From NCBI GenBank assembly GCA_963717195.1, contig CAVQVR010000009.1:248001-312000 (forward strand): a stretch of DNA of 64,000 nucleotides, in the 5' to 3' direction. Of the stretch, positions 23,774-33,313 are shown piece by piece. This DNA is from JACDAE01 sp963717195. GTDB lineage: Bacteria > Chloroflexota > Ktedonobacteria > Ktedonobacterales > Ktedonobacteraceae. Under the pieces are notes generated by a model. It made no database searches. It was not told where the DNA came from and worked only from the letters and a program-made list of their open reading frames with translations. Made by a program: the position numbers and the translations under genes. Numbering within the stretch: position 1 is the stretch's first letter; each line of letters begins with the position of its first letter.

Positions 23774-25525
23774 TTAACCCCGCAATGCCGACCACAAAAT
23801 CCCCGGCACCTTCCACGGCGTCGGAGCAGCTTCTAGAGCAACCAGCTTCGGAAAAACTTTACTCGCGCTGCTTCCCCGCAAAGCGAACCAGGGAGGTGTG
23901 GGAATGCTGCGAAATGGTCCCCGTAACACCGATTTCTGGGCCTGGGAGAACATAAGGGTATTGTGCACTACACCGATACCCGACCGGACATCATTGACGG
24001 CATCGCCAGGAAATGCTCCCCAGGTCGTCACCCCTAATGTAAAGCTGACGCCACCCCAGTAGTTGATGCCAATGGTGCCATAGCGCAGGTTGGCGATTGC
24101 TCGCTCTATTGCAGCGGCAACTACAGGCTCTTGCAGCGATTGTGGATGCACAATAATGGTGGCATTCAACGAACCCCACAGCCGCTCATTGGCAAAGTTG
24201 ACGGCCCGGTCGATGTAATCTACTACGTTTACAGCATCGAGGGTTGTTTCCGCAAATAGACCACAAAATGCCTCGGTGGTAAAACAGATATCATCCTCTC
24301 GTTCAGCATCAACACCGGTAATCAATGTCCATGGCAGGCGCTTCTCATCTTCCGAGCCCAGCTGTTCAGCCTCCGGATGAGCCTCAATAAATTGCTGTTG
24401 CCGCCGTTGTGCGCCCGGATAGTAGGCATCGCGCGTCGGAAGCTTTCCCAGGATTGTGCGCATCTGCTGTAACAACTCCTCGCGCCGTTCCCAGCCCGTA
24501 TGCTGGATAATAACACGCGTCGCGTTACAGTTAAAGCCTGCATTGGTAGTAAGCGATGTTACTATGTGCTCGGCCTGATATGCCAGATCGCCTTCCCTCC
24601 ACGGCCCTGGTACAATAATGATAGGACTGACATTGCCCAGTTCGCCCGTCACCCGCTTTTGCGACAATGGCCTGTTCTCAGCCTTGCGTGTGTCTCCTTC
24701 TGGCCCTGTTCCAAAAACAATGGCATCGAATGTCTTGTCCGATCCAGTAATATGAATCTCTTCCACTCCACCATGATTGCAGAGATAGGCTCCTTCTTCT
24801 GCTCCTCCGTAGACCACCCGTAGGAAGCCTGGTTCCACAAGTGCGCGGAGGCTCTCTTCGATGAGCGGTCCCAGATAGCTATTGACTGGATTCATCTTGA
24901 GTATCACTACCTGGTCTTCCACAAATAACTTGTGCAGTGCATCAGTGGGCGGTATGCTTGCAACATTGCCAGCTCCAAGAACCAGGGCAACTTTGCCAGT
25001 ATGCTGCTTGTCTCGATATATCAGTGCCTGCGTTTTTGCCAACCCTTCGACCGTAACGCCTGGTTCCATCCAGACTTCCGCCGTAACACCTTGAAAAAAG
25101 ATGCGTTCATACCCCGTTTGAGGGAATACCTGTGCTGCGACCTGTCCATTTGCTCGCGTTGTCACCGGGCCTGGAATTCTGGGCGCTCCATAGGTCCTGA
25201 TATCTATGAGCGAACGCTGTAACTGGCACAAGTTCTTGAGAGTAGCGAATGGGCCGATGCTCCACTCTTCGCCAACCAGTGGAGAATCGGCTGCAATACC
25301 CTTTGCCTTGCAGCATGCAGTAACTATGCGATCTGCAACCGCTGCAAAGTCCTTGGTCAATCTATTGAGTAGTGGGATGCGTTCGTCGATGGCAAGTGCC
25401 ACCCATGCATCTTTCTGTGCCTGCAATGTCTGTATAGCCGCGTCCATCTCCTCCTGCGTTGATGGGCGAATGCTTCCCGAGGTTGTGGGAAACTGAGGGG
25501 AACCTTCGCGGGTGGTTGTGGTCAT
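23774..25525 (-). CDS. Aldehyde dehydrogenase superfamily protein
   Basis: A 583-residue NAD(P)-dependent aldehyde dehydrogenase-like enzyme, longer than the usual 480-500. The catalytic Cys is C333 in GFNCNATR and the general base is E295 in VTGELGNVSP. GAGNVASIPP (about 180-190) takes the place of the cofactor-loop motif. The N-terminus (about 40 residues) and a C-terminal tail rich in Pro and Trp are extra. The ATG at 25525 follows GGAGGCATT. The substrate cannot be read from the sequence. It is a single gene flanked by a repeat and a divergent epimerase gene. Confidence 0.85.
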   Translation of the reverse strand: MTTTTREGSPQFPTTSGSIRPSTQEEMDAAIQTLQAQKDAWVALAIDERIPLLNRLTKDFAAVADRIVTACCKAKGIAADSPLVGEEWSIGPFATLKNLCQLQRSLIDIRTYGAPRIPGPVTTRANGQVAAQVFPQTGYERIFFQGVTAEVWMEPGVTVEGLAKTQALIYRDKQHTGKVALVLGAGNVASIPPTDALHKLFVEDQVVILKMNPVNSYLGPLIEESLRALVEPGFLRVVYGGAEEGAYLCNHGGVEEIHITGSDKTFDAIVFGTGPEGDTRKAENRPLSQKRVTGELGNVSPIIIVPGPWREGDLAYQAEHIVTSLTTNAGFNCNATRVIIQHTGWERREELLQQMRTILGKLPTRDAYYPGAQRRQQQFIEAHPEAEQLGSEDEKRLPWTLITGVDAEREDDICFTTEAFCGLFAETTLDAVNVVDYIDRAVNFANERLWGSLNATIIVHPQSLQEPVVAAAIERAIANLRYGTIGINYWGGVSFTLGVTTWGAFPGDAVNDVRSGIGVVHNTLMFSQAQKSVLRGPFRSIPTPPWFALRGSSASKVFPKLVALEAAPTPWKVPGILWSALRG

Positions 25526-25792
25526 AATGCCTCCATATTTATCAAAGGAATGCGTTTTCCGCGAGAACAGTCATTGTTCGTCTGTTCATTATTATATGCT
25601 GATAGTGAGAGAAAGAAAAGTGACATCTTTCTGTTTATATCCTTGCAACCTATGATAGAGAAACAAAGAATGTAATTTCGATAGATCACCAATCGAAATA
25701 TCTCCTACTCAGTTGCTAATTGTCGGACTGGTTGTTATACTCAGATTGATTGATAAATTTGTATTGACCGTATTTGTGAGGTGTTTAGCAAA

Positions 25793-26836
25793 ATGAAAGT
25801 ATTAGTGACGGGGGCTGCTGGTTTTCTGGGCGGTCATCTTGTTGATATGCTGGTAGAGCGGGGCGATGAAGTGCGTGCGATGGTGCGACCAGTTGAAGAT
25901 ACGAGCCATCTACGCACGTTGGCAGGTGTTGAAATTGTGCATGGCGATCTGACCGATGTGGCATCGTTGAAACGGGCAGTCCAGGGTGTGCAACGTGTCT
26001 ATAATGTCGCAGCTAAAACGGGACCATGGGGTGCGGAGAGCGTGTACCGGGCCGTCAATGTGTGGGGGGTAGCGGACCTGATTCGTGCAGCGATGGATGC
26101 CGATGTACGGCGTATTGTGCATACTAGCTCAATTACGGTCTATGGTCACCATTTACGCGGTATCGTGAGCGAAGATCATCCTTATCATGCAGAAGATAAC
26201 CCTTATAGCCGTACCAAAATCGAGGGTGAGAAGTTAATTGCAGACCTGGTGCAGGGTTCAGGAGCTCCAGTTGTTATTGTGCGTCCCGCCTGGATCTATG
26301 GACCGCGTGATGCTGCCAGCTTCGGTCGTTTTGTCGCACGCGTTGAGTCCGGCAAATATTTCATCATTGGTTCGGGCAAAAATGTGGTGCCAGCCATTTA
26401 TGTACGCGATGTCGCACAAGGGCTGATAAAAGCAGGTGATGCAGATGATCGTGTCATCGGGCGTGCGTACACGCTCGCAGATGATCGCCGCGTCACGCAA
26501 CGTGAATTTATGGATACCATTGCAGATACGCTACACGTTTCGCGTTTATCGCTCAATGTGCCATTTTCTGCCCTATACACTGCCGGGCGTAGTGCAGAGA
26601 TTGTGTGGCAAGTTCTGGGCAGGCGCAACGCTACTCCACCACCACTGACGACCTATGGCATTACCTTGATTGGCGGTGATCAATGGTTCTCGATAGACAA
26701 GGCGCGGCGTGATCTTGGCTATGCTCCCCAGTATGATATCTATCGTGGGATTGCCGAGGGGGTGCGTTGGTATGAAGAAGCGAAAAAAGGTACGGCCACA
26801 AAACCCGAGTTAATCACCGGGCTTGTAAACTTGTAA
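25793..26836 (+). CDS. NAD-dependent epimerase / 3-beta-hydroxysteroid dehydrogenase-like SDR
   Basis: A 347-residue extended short-chain dehydrogenase. The cofactor motif TGAAGFLG is at 6-13, the catalytic residues are S112/S113 (HTSS), Y138 and K142 (YSRTK), and RPAWIYGPRD is typical of the 3-beta-HSD/sterol dehydrogenase group. The ATG at 25793 is preferred over the GTG at 25781 because GAGGTG lies 9 bases before it. The last residues (GLVNL) are encoded inside a dispersed repeat, so the C-terminus may have been altered by repeat insertion. The substrate could be a nucleotide sugar or a lipid-type alcohol. Confidence 0.88.
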   Translation: MKVLVTGAAGFLGGHLVDMLVERGDEVRAMVRPVEDTSHLRTLAGVEIVHGDLTDVASLKRAVQGVQRVYNVAAKTGPWGAESVYRAVNVWGVADLIRAAMDADVRRIVHTSSITVYGHHLRGIVSEDHPYHAEDNPYSRTKIEGEKLIADLVQGSGAPVVIVRPAWIYGPRDAASFGRFVARVESGKYFIIGSGKNVVPAIYVRDVAQGLIKAGDADDRVIGRAYTLADDRRVTQREFMDTIADTLHVSRLSLNVPFSALYTAGRSAEIVWQVLGRRNATPPPLTTYGITLIGGDQWFSIDKARRDLGYAPQYDIYRGIAEGVRWYEEAKKGTATKPELITGLVNL

Positions 26837-26898
26837 ACGGCGCCTCTACATGCAGTGGGAGGTCGCCACAATTGTAGGGGCGCCGTTTACAAGCCCGT
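26819..26898. repeat. GTAGGGGCGCC-type inverted repeat overlapping two gene ends
   Basis: Arms TTGTAAACGGCGCC-T-CTACA (26831-26850) and its inverted copy (26873-26892) pair with one mismatch; GGGCTTGTAAAC is duplicated just before the left arm. The stop codons of the rightward epimerase (26836) and the leftward glycosyltransferase (26887) both lie within it. The hairpin could terminate both transcripts. Confidence 0.75.
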
Positions 26899-28428
26899 GG
26901 TGTGCCCAGGCTCCTGACGAAACACTAGAAATTCCTTCAATGGGCGGGTAACTTTTCCGTCTGGTACAAAAGGGAGTGGCCTGCGTCTGCGGGCCTGAAA
27001 CCAGTTAAAGAGATAGGCAAGCGTGACCAGCACGAAGAATGCATTGCGGATGCCTATCGTCTCGAAAAAGCCCGGCAGCAGTGGGATATCTCGCATGTCA
27101 GCGACTGGTTTTGTATACAGGAAGACCAGAGTGTAAGTAGTCAGAGACGAGATTATTCCCCAGCAGATGATCCAGAATGCATCAAAGGCTCCCGCATAGG
27201 CAAGCAGCGGCATCAGCCAGATCAAATATTGGGGACTAAAGACCTTTCCTGTTATGATAGAGACAAGTAAGATAGCGAGAGTTGCCTGGGTCATATCGAA
27301 TTTGCCACGCCACTGCATGAGGATGATAGAGAAATATCCTACAAGCAGGAAAAGGGTCCCCAGTGCCGAAACGATGCCAGATAGGGAGCTGCTGATATTG
27401 AGTGAACCATAACTTTCATCGATTGTCAGCAGAAAGCCCACATCTTGCGCCAGCCAGAGCAGCGTACCACCCACTGATTCTACCTGTATGGGGCGGCGTA
27501 AAAAGTAGTCAATCTGCGTCAGGACGGCTCCCTGGAAATTCAAAATCGCAAAAAAGCCCGTCACCACTAGCATAATGCCGAGGCAGAGCAGCAGATTGTT
27601 CCACCGCCATTGTCTGACAGAATGCAACGTCTCCCAGAGCTGTTGCGGCAATGATCTCAACGATTTTTTAGGTATTGGCAGATGCCCGAGAAAACGTTGT
27701 TCCGCAATAAAAAGGGCTGGCAGCAGCAGGATCGGATAGATTTTGAGCAGCACACCAAAGGCGAGTGCTACATATGCTAAGGTCCAGTGTTTGCGTTCTG
27801 CCGCGATGACACATATCAGCGTAAGAGCGGCTGGGAGGAGGTCAAAACGGGCCTGCGCAGTACCCAGAGCGCCAACAAACAGGCTGAAGGCGAACGCGAG
27901 TGCTGCACCACGTGGACCGTACTGCAACAGTAGCCAGTAAATAAAGACAGCAGCCAGGGCCATAATAAAGGCAATTGCCAGTTGATAGTAAGACAGTGGG
28001 ACCAGGAGAGCCAATGAAAATGGGAGCAGTGTCAGGGGAGGATATTCTATTGGTAACATATGAAATGGGGGTTGTACAGAGGTAATTGTTGTCTGTAGAA
28101 AAGCGCATTGTGCTGCTGGAAGCATATGGAGAGCATTACTTCCAAGCCAGAAAGTCAGAGCATAGCATTGGTAGCGTGCTGGATCGGAGGTCGATAAAAA
28201 GACCTGCCAGGAGGAACCAATGAAAATAGAGATGGTAACAAACGTAATAGGAATGTAGGCAGCCATACCATCCACTCTCAGTAGAGCATCTAGTAGGAGT
28301 GCGAAATTTTTTCTGATTTTACTTATTGATTCTGGTTGTACGTGTCCTTGCCACAAGGGTATCACTATCCCTTCTCGTTGCTGTTTGACGGTGCCGGCAG
28401 GCGATGCTACAATCCCCGAACGGCGCAT
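26887..28428 (-). CDS. GT87-like polyprenol-phosphate-sugar glycosyltransferase (multi-pass)
   Basis: A 513-residue integral membrane protein with about ten helices. Family cues for the GT87/DUF2029 group (GT-C fold, as in mycobacterial mannosyltransferases) are EYPPLTLLPF (about 147-156), ARFDLLPA, LLKIYPILLLP and FSPQYLIWLMP. It probably moves a sugar from a lipid-phosphate donor to an acceptor on the outer face of the membrane. The start at 28428 has only a weak AAAGAG site and an internal start cannot be excluded. The final residues are encoded in a dispersed repeat. Confidence 0.78.
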   Translation of the reverse strand: MRRSGIVASPAGTVKQQREGIVIPLWQGHVQPESISKIRKNFALLLDALLRVDGMAAYIPITFVTISIFIGSSWQVFLSTSDPARYQCYALTFWLGSNALHMLPAAQCAFLQTTITSVQPPFHMLPIEYPPLTLLPFSLALLVPLSYYQLAIAFIMALAAVFIYWLLLQYGPRGAALAFAFSLFVGALGTAQARFDLLPAALTLICVIAAERKHWTLAYVALAFGVLLKIYPILLLPALFIAEQRFLGHLPIPKKSLRSLPQQLWETLHSVRQWRWNNLLLCLGIMLVVTGFFAILNFQGAVLTQIDYFLRRPIQVESVGGTLLWLAQDVGFLLTIDESYGSLNISSSLSGIVSALGTLFLLVGYFSIILMQWRGKFDMTQATLAILLVSIITGKVFSPQYLIWLMPLLAYAGAFDAFWIICWGIISSLTTYTLVFLYTKPVADMRDIPLLPGFFETIGIRNAFFVLVTLAYLFNWFQARRRRPLPFVPDGKVTRPLKEFLVFRQEPGHTTGL

Positions 28429-28733
28429 GCTCTTTGCGAGTGCATTTATTATTGTGCACTGTACAAGACGAGTTGCGGGTGATGGTAGTCACGTTTCGTA
28501 TTTGTGATTATCTACCTCAGGCATGAATTACGTAAGCTTGCAAGTGTCAGATGGTATCTATGCCCTTGACAAAAGAGATTGCAATAAGCTATATTCTATA
28601 TAGCAAATAGTTATTTGCCTTGCGTAGGAATAAGTGTTGGTGCGTGGGATTAACATGCATAGTGATGATATTCCATCGATCAGTTTTTTTATAGTTAAGA
28701 AATAGGTGTGAAGGTCATTAAAGGAGGCTTTCG
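28429..28733 (+). promoter_or_regulatory. Slipin promoter region
   Basis: These 305 bases hold no gene. A good sigma-70-type promoter, TTGACA (28566-28571), 18 bases, TATATT (28590-28595), points towards the slipin gene and would give a leader of about 130 bases. AAAGGAGGC lies at good spacing before the ATG at 28734. Confidence 0.65.
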
Positions 28734-29591
28734 ATGTTAGCATTATGGTGGACTGTGATCGGCCTGGTTGTGCTGGTCGTGGTACTTTTACTGCTATCAG
28801 CTATTCGTGTAGTGCAACAATATGAGCGCGGTGTGATCTTTGTCCTGGGTCGTTTGATTGGAGCCAAGGGACCGGGTATCTTCCTGGTGCCACCGTTTGT
28901 TACGCGTATGGTGAAGGTTGATCTGCGTATTGTCACGCTAACGGTACCGCCACAAGAAGTCATCACGCGAGACAACGTGACCATCAAGGTGACAGCGGTG
29001 TTGTACTTCAGCGTGGTCGATCCGGTCCATGCTGTGGTCAACGTGATGAATTTCATGCAGGCGACGACACAGATCGGGCAGACAACATTGCGCAATGTGC
29101 TTGGTCAGTCCGAACTGGATGAGATTTTGTCAAAGCGCATTAAGATCAATCATGATTTGCAAGCAATTATCGATGAAGCCACTGAGAGCTGGGGTGTCAA
29201 GGTGACGGCGGTTGAACTCAAGGATCTTGAGTTGCCCTCAACGATGCAGCGTGCGATGGCGAAGCAGGCGGAGGCCGAGCGCGAGAAACGTGCGAAGGTC
29301 ATCCATGCTGAAGGTGAGCTGCAGGCGTCTGCACAACTGGCTCAAGCCGCAGCGGTGATTGCTTCACAGCCAAGTGCGTTGCAGTTGCGCTTTCTACAAA
29401 CATTGACCGAGATTGCTGTTGAGAAGAACTCGACGATCATCTTCCCACTGCCCCTTGATGTGATCGAGCCAATGTTGCAATCGTTGCGTCGCCATTCAAC
29501 AGAGTCTCGTGCGGAGATTCCGGTGCATCAAAACGGTAATGGAACGCACGTGACCTCATCTGTTGGTAGCGATTTTAATGCGCAGGATTAG
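28734..29591 (+). CDS. Slipin / stomatin-like SPFH-domain protein
   Basis: A 285-residue membrane protein organiser. One N-terminal helix (5-24) is followed directly by the SPFH domain (VVQQYERGVIFVLGRL, GPGIFLVPPF, RIVTLTVPPQEVITRDNVTIKV, AVLYFSV). A coiled-coil (KQAEAEREKRAKVIHAEGELQASAQLAQAA) drives oligomerisation. Slipins often sit beside an NfeD protease gene; none is visible here. The gene stands alone with its own promoter, so its partners are unknown. Confidence 0.93.
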   Translation: MLALWWTVIGLVVLVVVLLLLSAIRVVQQYERGVIFVLGRLIGAKGPGIFLVPPFVTRMVKVDLRIVTLTVPPQEVITRDNVTIKVTAVLYFSVVDPVHAVVNVMNFMQATTQIGQTTLRNVLGQSELDEILSKRIKINHDLQAIIDEATESWGVKVTAVELKDLELPSTMQRAMAKQAEAEREKRAKVIHAEGELQASAQLAQAAAVIASQPSALQLRFLQTLTEIAVEKNSTIIFPLPLDVIEPMLQSLRRHSTESRAEIPVHQNGNGTHVTSSVGSDFNAQD

Positions 29592-29700
29592 GCAGCTCGT
29601 GAAGAGCCGGAAATAATGGTTGAGAATATCCCTCTTGTGGGGTCTGCTTTCCGATGGGCAACATGTATTGGATGGTAGCGGGTTCCTGCAAGAGGGATCA

Positions 29701-30462
29701 CTATGTCTGTTTATTACTGGCAAGATTGAAGCGTACAAGCGCACGGTCCACGCTAACAAATGCAATACCGATCAACCAGAAGGCAATACCATAAATCAGC
29801 GTATTCAGTGCTACCCCGCCATAGCCAATTACATCAACGTTCAGGAATGGATAGGGGTAATGGAGATCAGGATACAGATACGGACCAGTAACCAGCAGTC
29901 CGCGAATGAGGACAAATGCCAGGTAAGCCAGGGGATAAACGAGCCATTGCAGAGGGTAGCGCCACTGCAAGTTGCCATGTGCATCGAATAGCAACCAGTC
30001 GAGTATAGCCATAACAGGAGCTATAATATGTAACAGATCGTTGCTCAGCGTTCCACCGATCAAAGGGACTATAATGCTACCAGCAGGTGGAGGAGACGAT
30101 CCCGCAGATTTTGCCAGTATCAGGTTGTACACGAGGCAAGTGATGGTGATATAGACGGTGATTGCACCTTTGAGAATAGGAGATGGTCCGGCTGTATTTC
30201 GTAAGGTTGCCCAGAGAGCATATCCAATGCCCACGATGAGGATCAGGTTGCTTTGGATTGTGAAATAGAGCAACTTGGCAAAAAAATCGCTGATACCCTT
30301 GCTATTCACCACAATGCCTGTGAGAGATGCTACGATTATCAGGATGCGCCAGACCACGATGGGCACTCTTTTAGACACAATCGCTCTTCTAGAATCTTCA
30401 TTTTTGTGTATTGGAAGTGCCCTGGTGGGGTGATCGGATGTTAGTGAGGTAGGATCAGGCAT
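29701..30462 (-). CDS. Pr6Pr-family six-helix membrane protein
   Basis: A 253-residue protein with six predicted membrane helices. Landmarks of the Pr6Pr (FAR-17a/AIG1-like) family are LLYFTIQSNLIL, HIIAPVMAILDWLLFD, WLVYPLAYLAFVLIRG and YPYPFLNV. The ATG at 30462 follows AGAGGGAATGT. Eukaryotic relatives include fatty-acid ester hydrolases, but activity for the bacterial family is not established. It converges on the slipin gene with 109 bases between. Confidence 0.82.
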   Translation of the reverse strand: MPDPTSLTSDHPTRALPIHKNEDSRRAIVSKRVPIVVWRILIIVASLTGIVVNSKGISDFFAKLLYFTIQSNLILIVGIGYALWATLRNTAGPSPILKGAITVYITITCLVYNLILAKSAGSSPPPAGSIIVPLIGGTLSNDLLHIIAPVMAILDWLLFDAHGNLQWRYPLQWLVYPLAYLAFVLIRGLLVTGPYLYPDLHYPYPFLNVDVIGYGGVALNTLIYGIAFWLIGIAFVSVDRALVRFNLASNKQT

Positions 30463-30888
30463 ACATTCCCTCTTCTCTTTTGTGATGTTTTGTGTTCCTC
30501 ATGGTCGCGGCTTTTCTACCACCTTGCGGAATATCTGATCGTAGCTATAGCGATAGACAGGAATGTCTATCTGAGGGAACTCTGATACTTCCTGTTGTAA
30601 CACTGGCTCGTTCATTGAGATCATTTTATACCATTTTTTTGATTATGGCCATATTGCTAGCTAACAGAGGCAGGGCTTTGGGTTTCTCGTTTTTCCGGGG
30701 CAAGGCAGTCCTCGCGCCATCTTACATAGAATCAACTTGCATGTGGATGGCTCATCCAGTATGATACACTCGTATGTAGCTAACCGATATTTCTCGTCCT
30801 ACTACTCTGTCAAGGTTCATTTGGTGGCGACACGGGCTTATCAATGGTGCCCCTACAATCGCGCCCTATTCCAGTGGTGAGAGATCAA
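30463..30888. other. 426-bp intergenic region with a short palindrome and a repeat fragment
   Basis: No gene is seen. GATAGACA and TGTCTATC (30552-30559, 30564-30571) form a perfect 8-bp inverted repeat with a 4-base loop that could be an operator or hairpin. A half-copy of the GTAGGGG repeat family (CACGGGCTTAT...GCCCCTACA) lies at 30831-30857, just before the glycosidase gene. Confidence 0.5.
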
Positions 30889-33264
30889 ATGAAGGTTGAC
30901 AGAACACTACATAGCAAAGAAGGTGTGTATATGGTCCCTCACGATGATTTCACTCCTCATGGCTACCTGGATAATCCCTATCATAGCTGGAAACTCAATC
31001 CCAGCGGTGTCCTGCGTTCGCGTGCACCACTTGGTATGGGCTGGCATGTGCCCAATCTTGGCAGCTATGTACGCAACCAGTTTCAATATACAGCCCATCT
31101 TACGCTTGGTCTAACGATCGGCAAAACGCTCCTGGTGACTCCTGAAGACTTCAAGCGTCATGGTTGCACTATCGTTAGCCACCTGCACACTAAAAATCGC
31201 TTTGAATACACCTGCACAGTACCAAAACATGCTTTGACACTTACCGCTCGCTATTTTCTTGTCCAGGAACACGCCCTCGGCTGTATCCTCACTCTTGCTA
31301 CTACCGCTAAACAGCCCCTGCCCGTGACCTGTTTCTTGCTGCACCAGCATACACACAATCCTCATACCAGTCGTGCATGGGAGCATGGTCTCTATGCTAT
31401 AGACGGACCACAGGAGGGTACTGCAATGCTTGGTATTGCCAGTGAGGGCGATGTATTTGTGCATGGAGCAAGATCCGCTGATGGGAGCGAAATCAGATTT
31501 GGCGAGATGGGATATGTTGTTGCACTGGAAGATGCAGCGATCTGGGCACATGGTATTGATTTACCGCGCCCGCATATTACCGAGCACGAGGAAAGCACCG
31601 GATGGCAGGTACGCACCGTGATTTTACCCTGTACTGTGACCCTTGCTCCTGAGTCTGAGAGCATTATGAACGTTATTCTTGCCCGAGGTGTCTCTCAGTA
31701 TGAAGCCTATAAGCGTTGGGAAGATGGCATTGAGGAGATTGCGCTTGCTGAAGCGCAGCATCGTGCCGACGACGAGCAATTCTGGAGCCAGGCTCCGCAA
31801 CTTTCAGGCGATTGGCCCGGGAGTTGGCGTCGTGGTCTTGTCTATGATCTGGAGACGCTGCGTATGACGATGCGTCCCTCAGCAGGTATTCTCGATGGAG
31901 CCTGGGATGGCATGCAAATTCAGGCTCCCAGAACAGTCATCGCCGAGGCGGCAATGGATACCCTCTTCCTGAGCTATGCTGACCCTTCTCTGGCATCCGC
32001 GGTCATTCTGAACCATTTCACCTCAGCACTCCATCCAAACCTACCATGCGCACGCGAGGATGGCAGCTACAATATGGTGGCCGACGATGGGCAGATCTGT
32101 GGTACTGCGCCGGAGTGGGGATTTCCTTTATGGTGTTGCGATCAGATATTTCGTAGGACGGGCGATTTGAGCTGGCTTCGTCGTCTTTATCCGGGGGCGG
32201 CAGACTACCTGAACTGGTGGCTGGAGCATCGGCGTGACGCAGAAGGTTGGTTAGTCTATGCCTGCTCCTGGGAGAGTGGTCAGGACGTTTCCAGCCGCTT
32301 CGGTCCTCAGCAGACAGGTGGGACCATTATCCAGCATGTGCGTCCCGTCGATTTGCAGGCAAGTATGGCTCAGGGAGCTGATATTCTGGTGCGTTGGGCG
32401 CTAGTGTTAGAGCACGAGGGTGTTGTTGTCCCTTCTGTCCCTCCTATCAACTTTGCCGCTGAAATTCCCCATTGGCGCAGCATCGCCGAGGATTTTACTG
32501 TCAGGACGCGTCAAATGTGGCAGAATGGCTGGTTCCGTGATTATGACTCTGTTGCACACGAATGGTCGACGCAACAAGATGCCATGCACCTTGCACCTGT
32601 GTTCTGTGGAACGGCAGACCGTGAGCATATAGAGCAACTGCGCTCATTTCTTTCTCAACCACCAATGCACAGTTCTGGTTGGGCACCGCTCTCCTGGCCA
32701 CCAGTGGTGATGACACTGGTTGGTTCTGCTACTTATGCAAAGATGCCACTTGATGCGGCAGAACTGGCCTATCGCTACATTGACGCTTCTTATCGCAGTA
32801 CTGATAGCCGAGAATTGGATGAACATGGTGGCTTGCCGGGGGTGACGCGTGAATATCGCCAGACGGTGAATGTAGGGAAATGGGGAGCTACTGATTATGT
32901 GAACGCGGGTATCGAGGGATATGGTTGGGGTGCTCTCAGTGTGCATCTTCTCCTGTGTTATCTGATAGGTCTGCGGGCGGAAGGAACTGATAAGATCACT
33001 ATTGCACTGGCATTACCACAATCCCTGCGTCGTGCCGGGGCAACCTATCGCGTGGAATCTGTGCCCTGGGGAAAATACGTGCTGAATATCGAGTGCAGCG
33101 TGAAGGATGCGAAAAGCTATCGTATGCGGGTGCGTTATTCGCAAGTTGCTGATGAAATTATACCTGCCGATGAGAATGCAGGAGAACAGGTGAAGCGAGC
33201 AAAGGAGCGTGTTTGGAATTGGGAAGGCATATGGGGAGAAGAGCGAACATTCCAGTTTCATTGA
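30889..33264 (+). CDS. GH63/trehalase-like six-hairpin glycosidase
   Basis: About 791 residues from the ATG at 30889 (GGTGAG seven bases upstream); the ATG at 30931 with AAGGTG is also plausible. An N-terminal beta-rich part is followed, from about residue 320, by an (alpha/alpha)6 domain of the GH63/GH37/mannosylglycerate-hydrolase type: EWGFPLWCCDQIFRRTGDLSWLRRLYP, YACSWESGQDVSSRFG with the probable general acid D466, and WAPLSWPPVV and EGYGWGALS near the end. No signal peptide is present, so it should act in the cytoplasm. The substrate (trehalose, glucosyl- or mannosyl-glycerate, oligosaccharide) cannot be decided. The first codons from 30844 would be repeat-derived and are excluded. Confidence 0.78.
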   Translation: MKVDRTLHSKEGVYMVPHDDFTPHGYLDNPYHSWKLNPSGVLRSRAPLGMGWHVPNLGSYVRNQFQYTAHLTLGLTIGKTLLVTPEDFKRHGCTIVSHLHTKNRFEYTCTVPKHALTLTARYFLVQEHALGCILTLATTAKQPLPVTCFLLHQHTHNPHTSRAWEHGLYAIDGPQEGTAMLGIASEGDVFVHGARSADGSEIRFGEMGYVVALEDAAIWAHGIDLPRPHITEHEESTGWQVRTVILPCTVTLAPESESIMNVILARGVSQYEAYKRWEDGIEEIALAEAQHRADDEQFWSQAPQLSGDWPGSWRRGLVYDLETLRMTMRPSAGILDGAWDGMQIQAPRTVIAEAAMDTLFLSYADPSLASAVILNHFTSALHPNLPCAREDGSYNMVADDGQICGTAPEWGFPLWCCDQIFRRTGDLSWLRRLYPGAADYLNWWLEHRRDAEGWLVYACSWESGQDVSSRFGPQQTGGTIIQHVRPVDLQASMAQGADILVRWALVLEHEGVVVPSVPPINFAAEIPHWRSIAEDFTVRTRQMWQNGWFRDYDSVAHEWSTQQDAMHLAPVFCGTADREHIEQLRSFLSQPPMHSSGWAPLSWPPVVMTLVGSATYAKMPLDAAELAYRYIDASYRSTDSRELDEHGGLPGVTREYRQTVNVGKWGATDYVNAGIEGYGWGALSVHLLLCYLIGLRAEGTDKITIALALPQSLRRAGATYRVESVPWGKYVLNIECSVKDAKSYRMRVRYSQVADEIIPADENAGEQVKRAKERVWNWEGIWGEERTFQFH

Positions 33265-33313
33265 CGTAGGGGCCACGTTTACGACGCCCATGCGTAGGGG
33301 CCACGTTTACGAC
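33265..33313. repeat. Tandem direct repeat of the GTAGGGG family
   Basis: CGTAGGGGCCACGTTTACGAC occurs at 33265-33285 and again at 33293-33313 with 7 bases between. The second copy covers the stop codon of the CAP lipoprotein gene (33307). Confidence 0.7.
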
